Shown here: positions 61,659 to 61,696 of the stretch, one piece after another
How positions within the stretch are numbered: the first letter of the stretch is position 1
Layout of the letters: every line of letters starts with the position of its first letter
NCBI GenBank assembly: GCA_900321715.1
Contig: ONXC01000011.1
Span: forward strand, 1-61,696
Source: an uncultured Bacteroidales bacterium
GTDB lineage: Bacteria > Bacteroidota > Bacteroidia > Bacteroidales > UBA932
Reading direction: 5' to 3'
DNA length: 61,696 nt
Made by a program: the position numbers and the translations under genes
Notes under the pieces: generated by a model
Told to the model about the DNA's origin: nothing
Databases searched by the model: none
The model's input: only the letters and a program-made list of their open reading frames with translations

Positions 61659-61663
61659 ATGGC

Positions 61664-61696
61664 TTAGAACTGATAGTTAATGCCGATACCGATCCA
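61664..61696 (-). CDS. C-terminal end of a probable outer-membrane beta-barrel protein (partial)
   Basis: The last 33 nt of the window read on the minus strand as WIGIGINYQF and a TAA stop, in line with the hydrolase operon. Alternating hydrophobic residues and a terminal Phe are the usual signature for barrel proteins recognised by BamA. Only ten codons are visible; the rest lies beyond the window. Confidence 0.6.
   Translation of the reverse strand, partial: WIGIGINYQF

Overview
The window looks like a chromosomal segment of a Bacteroidales bacterium (Bacteroidota), probably a host-associated glycan degrader. The evidence is a SusC/SusD pair, a hybrid two-component regulator, Bacteroidota-type promoters (TTTG, about 19 nt, TAnnTTTG), no obvious Shine-Dalgarno sequences, a Rho factor with a long charged insert, many lipoproteins, and moderate GC. 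The genus cannot be named from this sequence alone.

Layout. (1) 1-13.1 kb is a housekeeping block: the 5' end of a 16S rRNA gene (minus strand) with a textbook rrn promoter, rpe-pepD, an aromatic amino acid ammonia-lyase, dnaA, an N-acetylmuramoyl-alanine amidase divergent from lptD, then rho-mnmE. (2) 13.1-41.3 kb is one very long minus-strand polysaccharide utilization locus. In transcription order it holds a secreted esterase, an unannotated 58-residue peptide gene, a fimbrillin/beta-helix lipoprotein, a DUF5107-TPR protein, aldose 1-epimerase, the hybrid two-component sensor/regulator, three surface-type lipoproteins, SusC, SusD, a DUF5689/BACON lipoprotein, a Tat-type FAD oxidoreductase, a BNR (sialidase-fold) hydrolase, a clan GH-A hydrolase and a GH2 hydrolase. 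All neighbours overlap or lie within 16 nt, so the regulator sits inside the operon it probably controls. (3) 41.3-42.0 kb has no gene but contains many hairpins and may encode a structured RNA. (4) 42.0-46.8 kb holds threonine aldolase divergent from an exported lipoprotein peptide deformylase, a secreted tyrosine phosphatase and a DUF1846 protein. (5) 46.8-51.9 kb holds a DUF5692 membrane protein and hypA - iron-sulfur flavoprotein - hypB, with a palindromic element between hypA and the flavoprotein gene. (6) 52.0-60.6 kb is a complete glycerol/glycerol-3-phosphate system: glpABC, a glycerophosphodiesterase and glpT on the plus strand, meeting glpF and glpK on the minus strand at a perfect 19-bp terminator. 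(7) The window ends with a lipoprotein alpha/beta hydrolase and the last ten codons of an outer-membrane protein.

How the genes work together. The long locus should bind, import and cut a complex glycan at the cell surface and in the periplasm; its substrate cannot be read from the sequence. The glp block should take up glycerol, G3P and glycerophosphodiesters and feed electrons from G3P into the quinone pool under anaerobic conditions.

The most unusual signal crosses gene boundaries. The heptamer GGCCGAT (either strand) occurs about 80 times, against about 8 expected by chance. It shows no strand preference and is missing from long stretches of the polysaccharide locus. All counts were made by eye.
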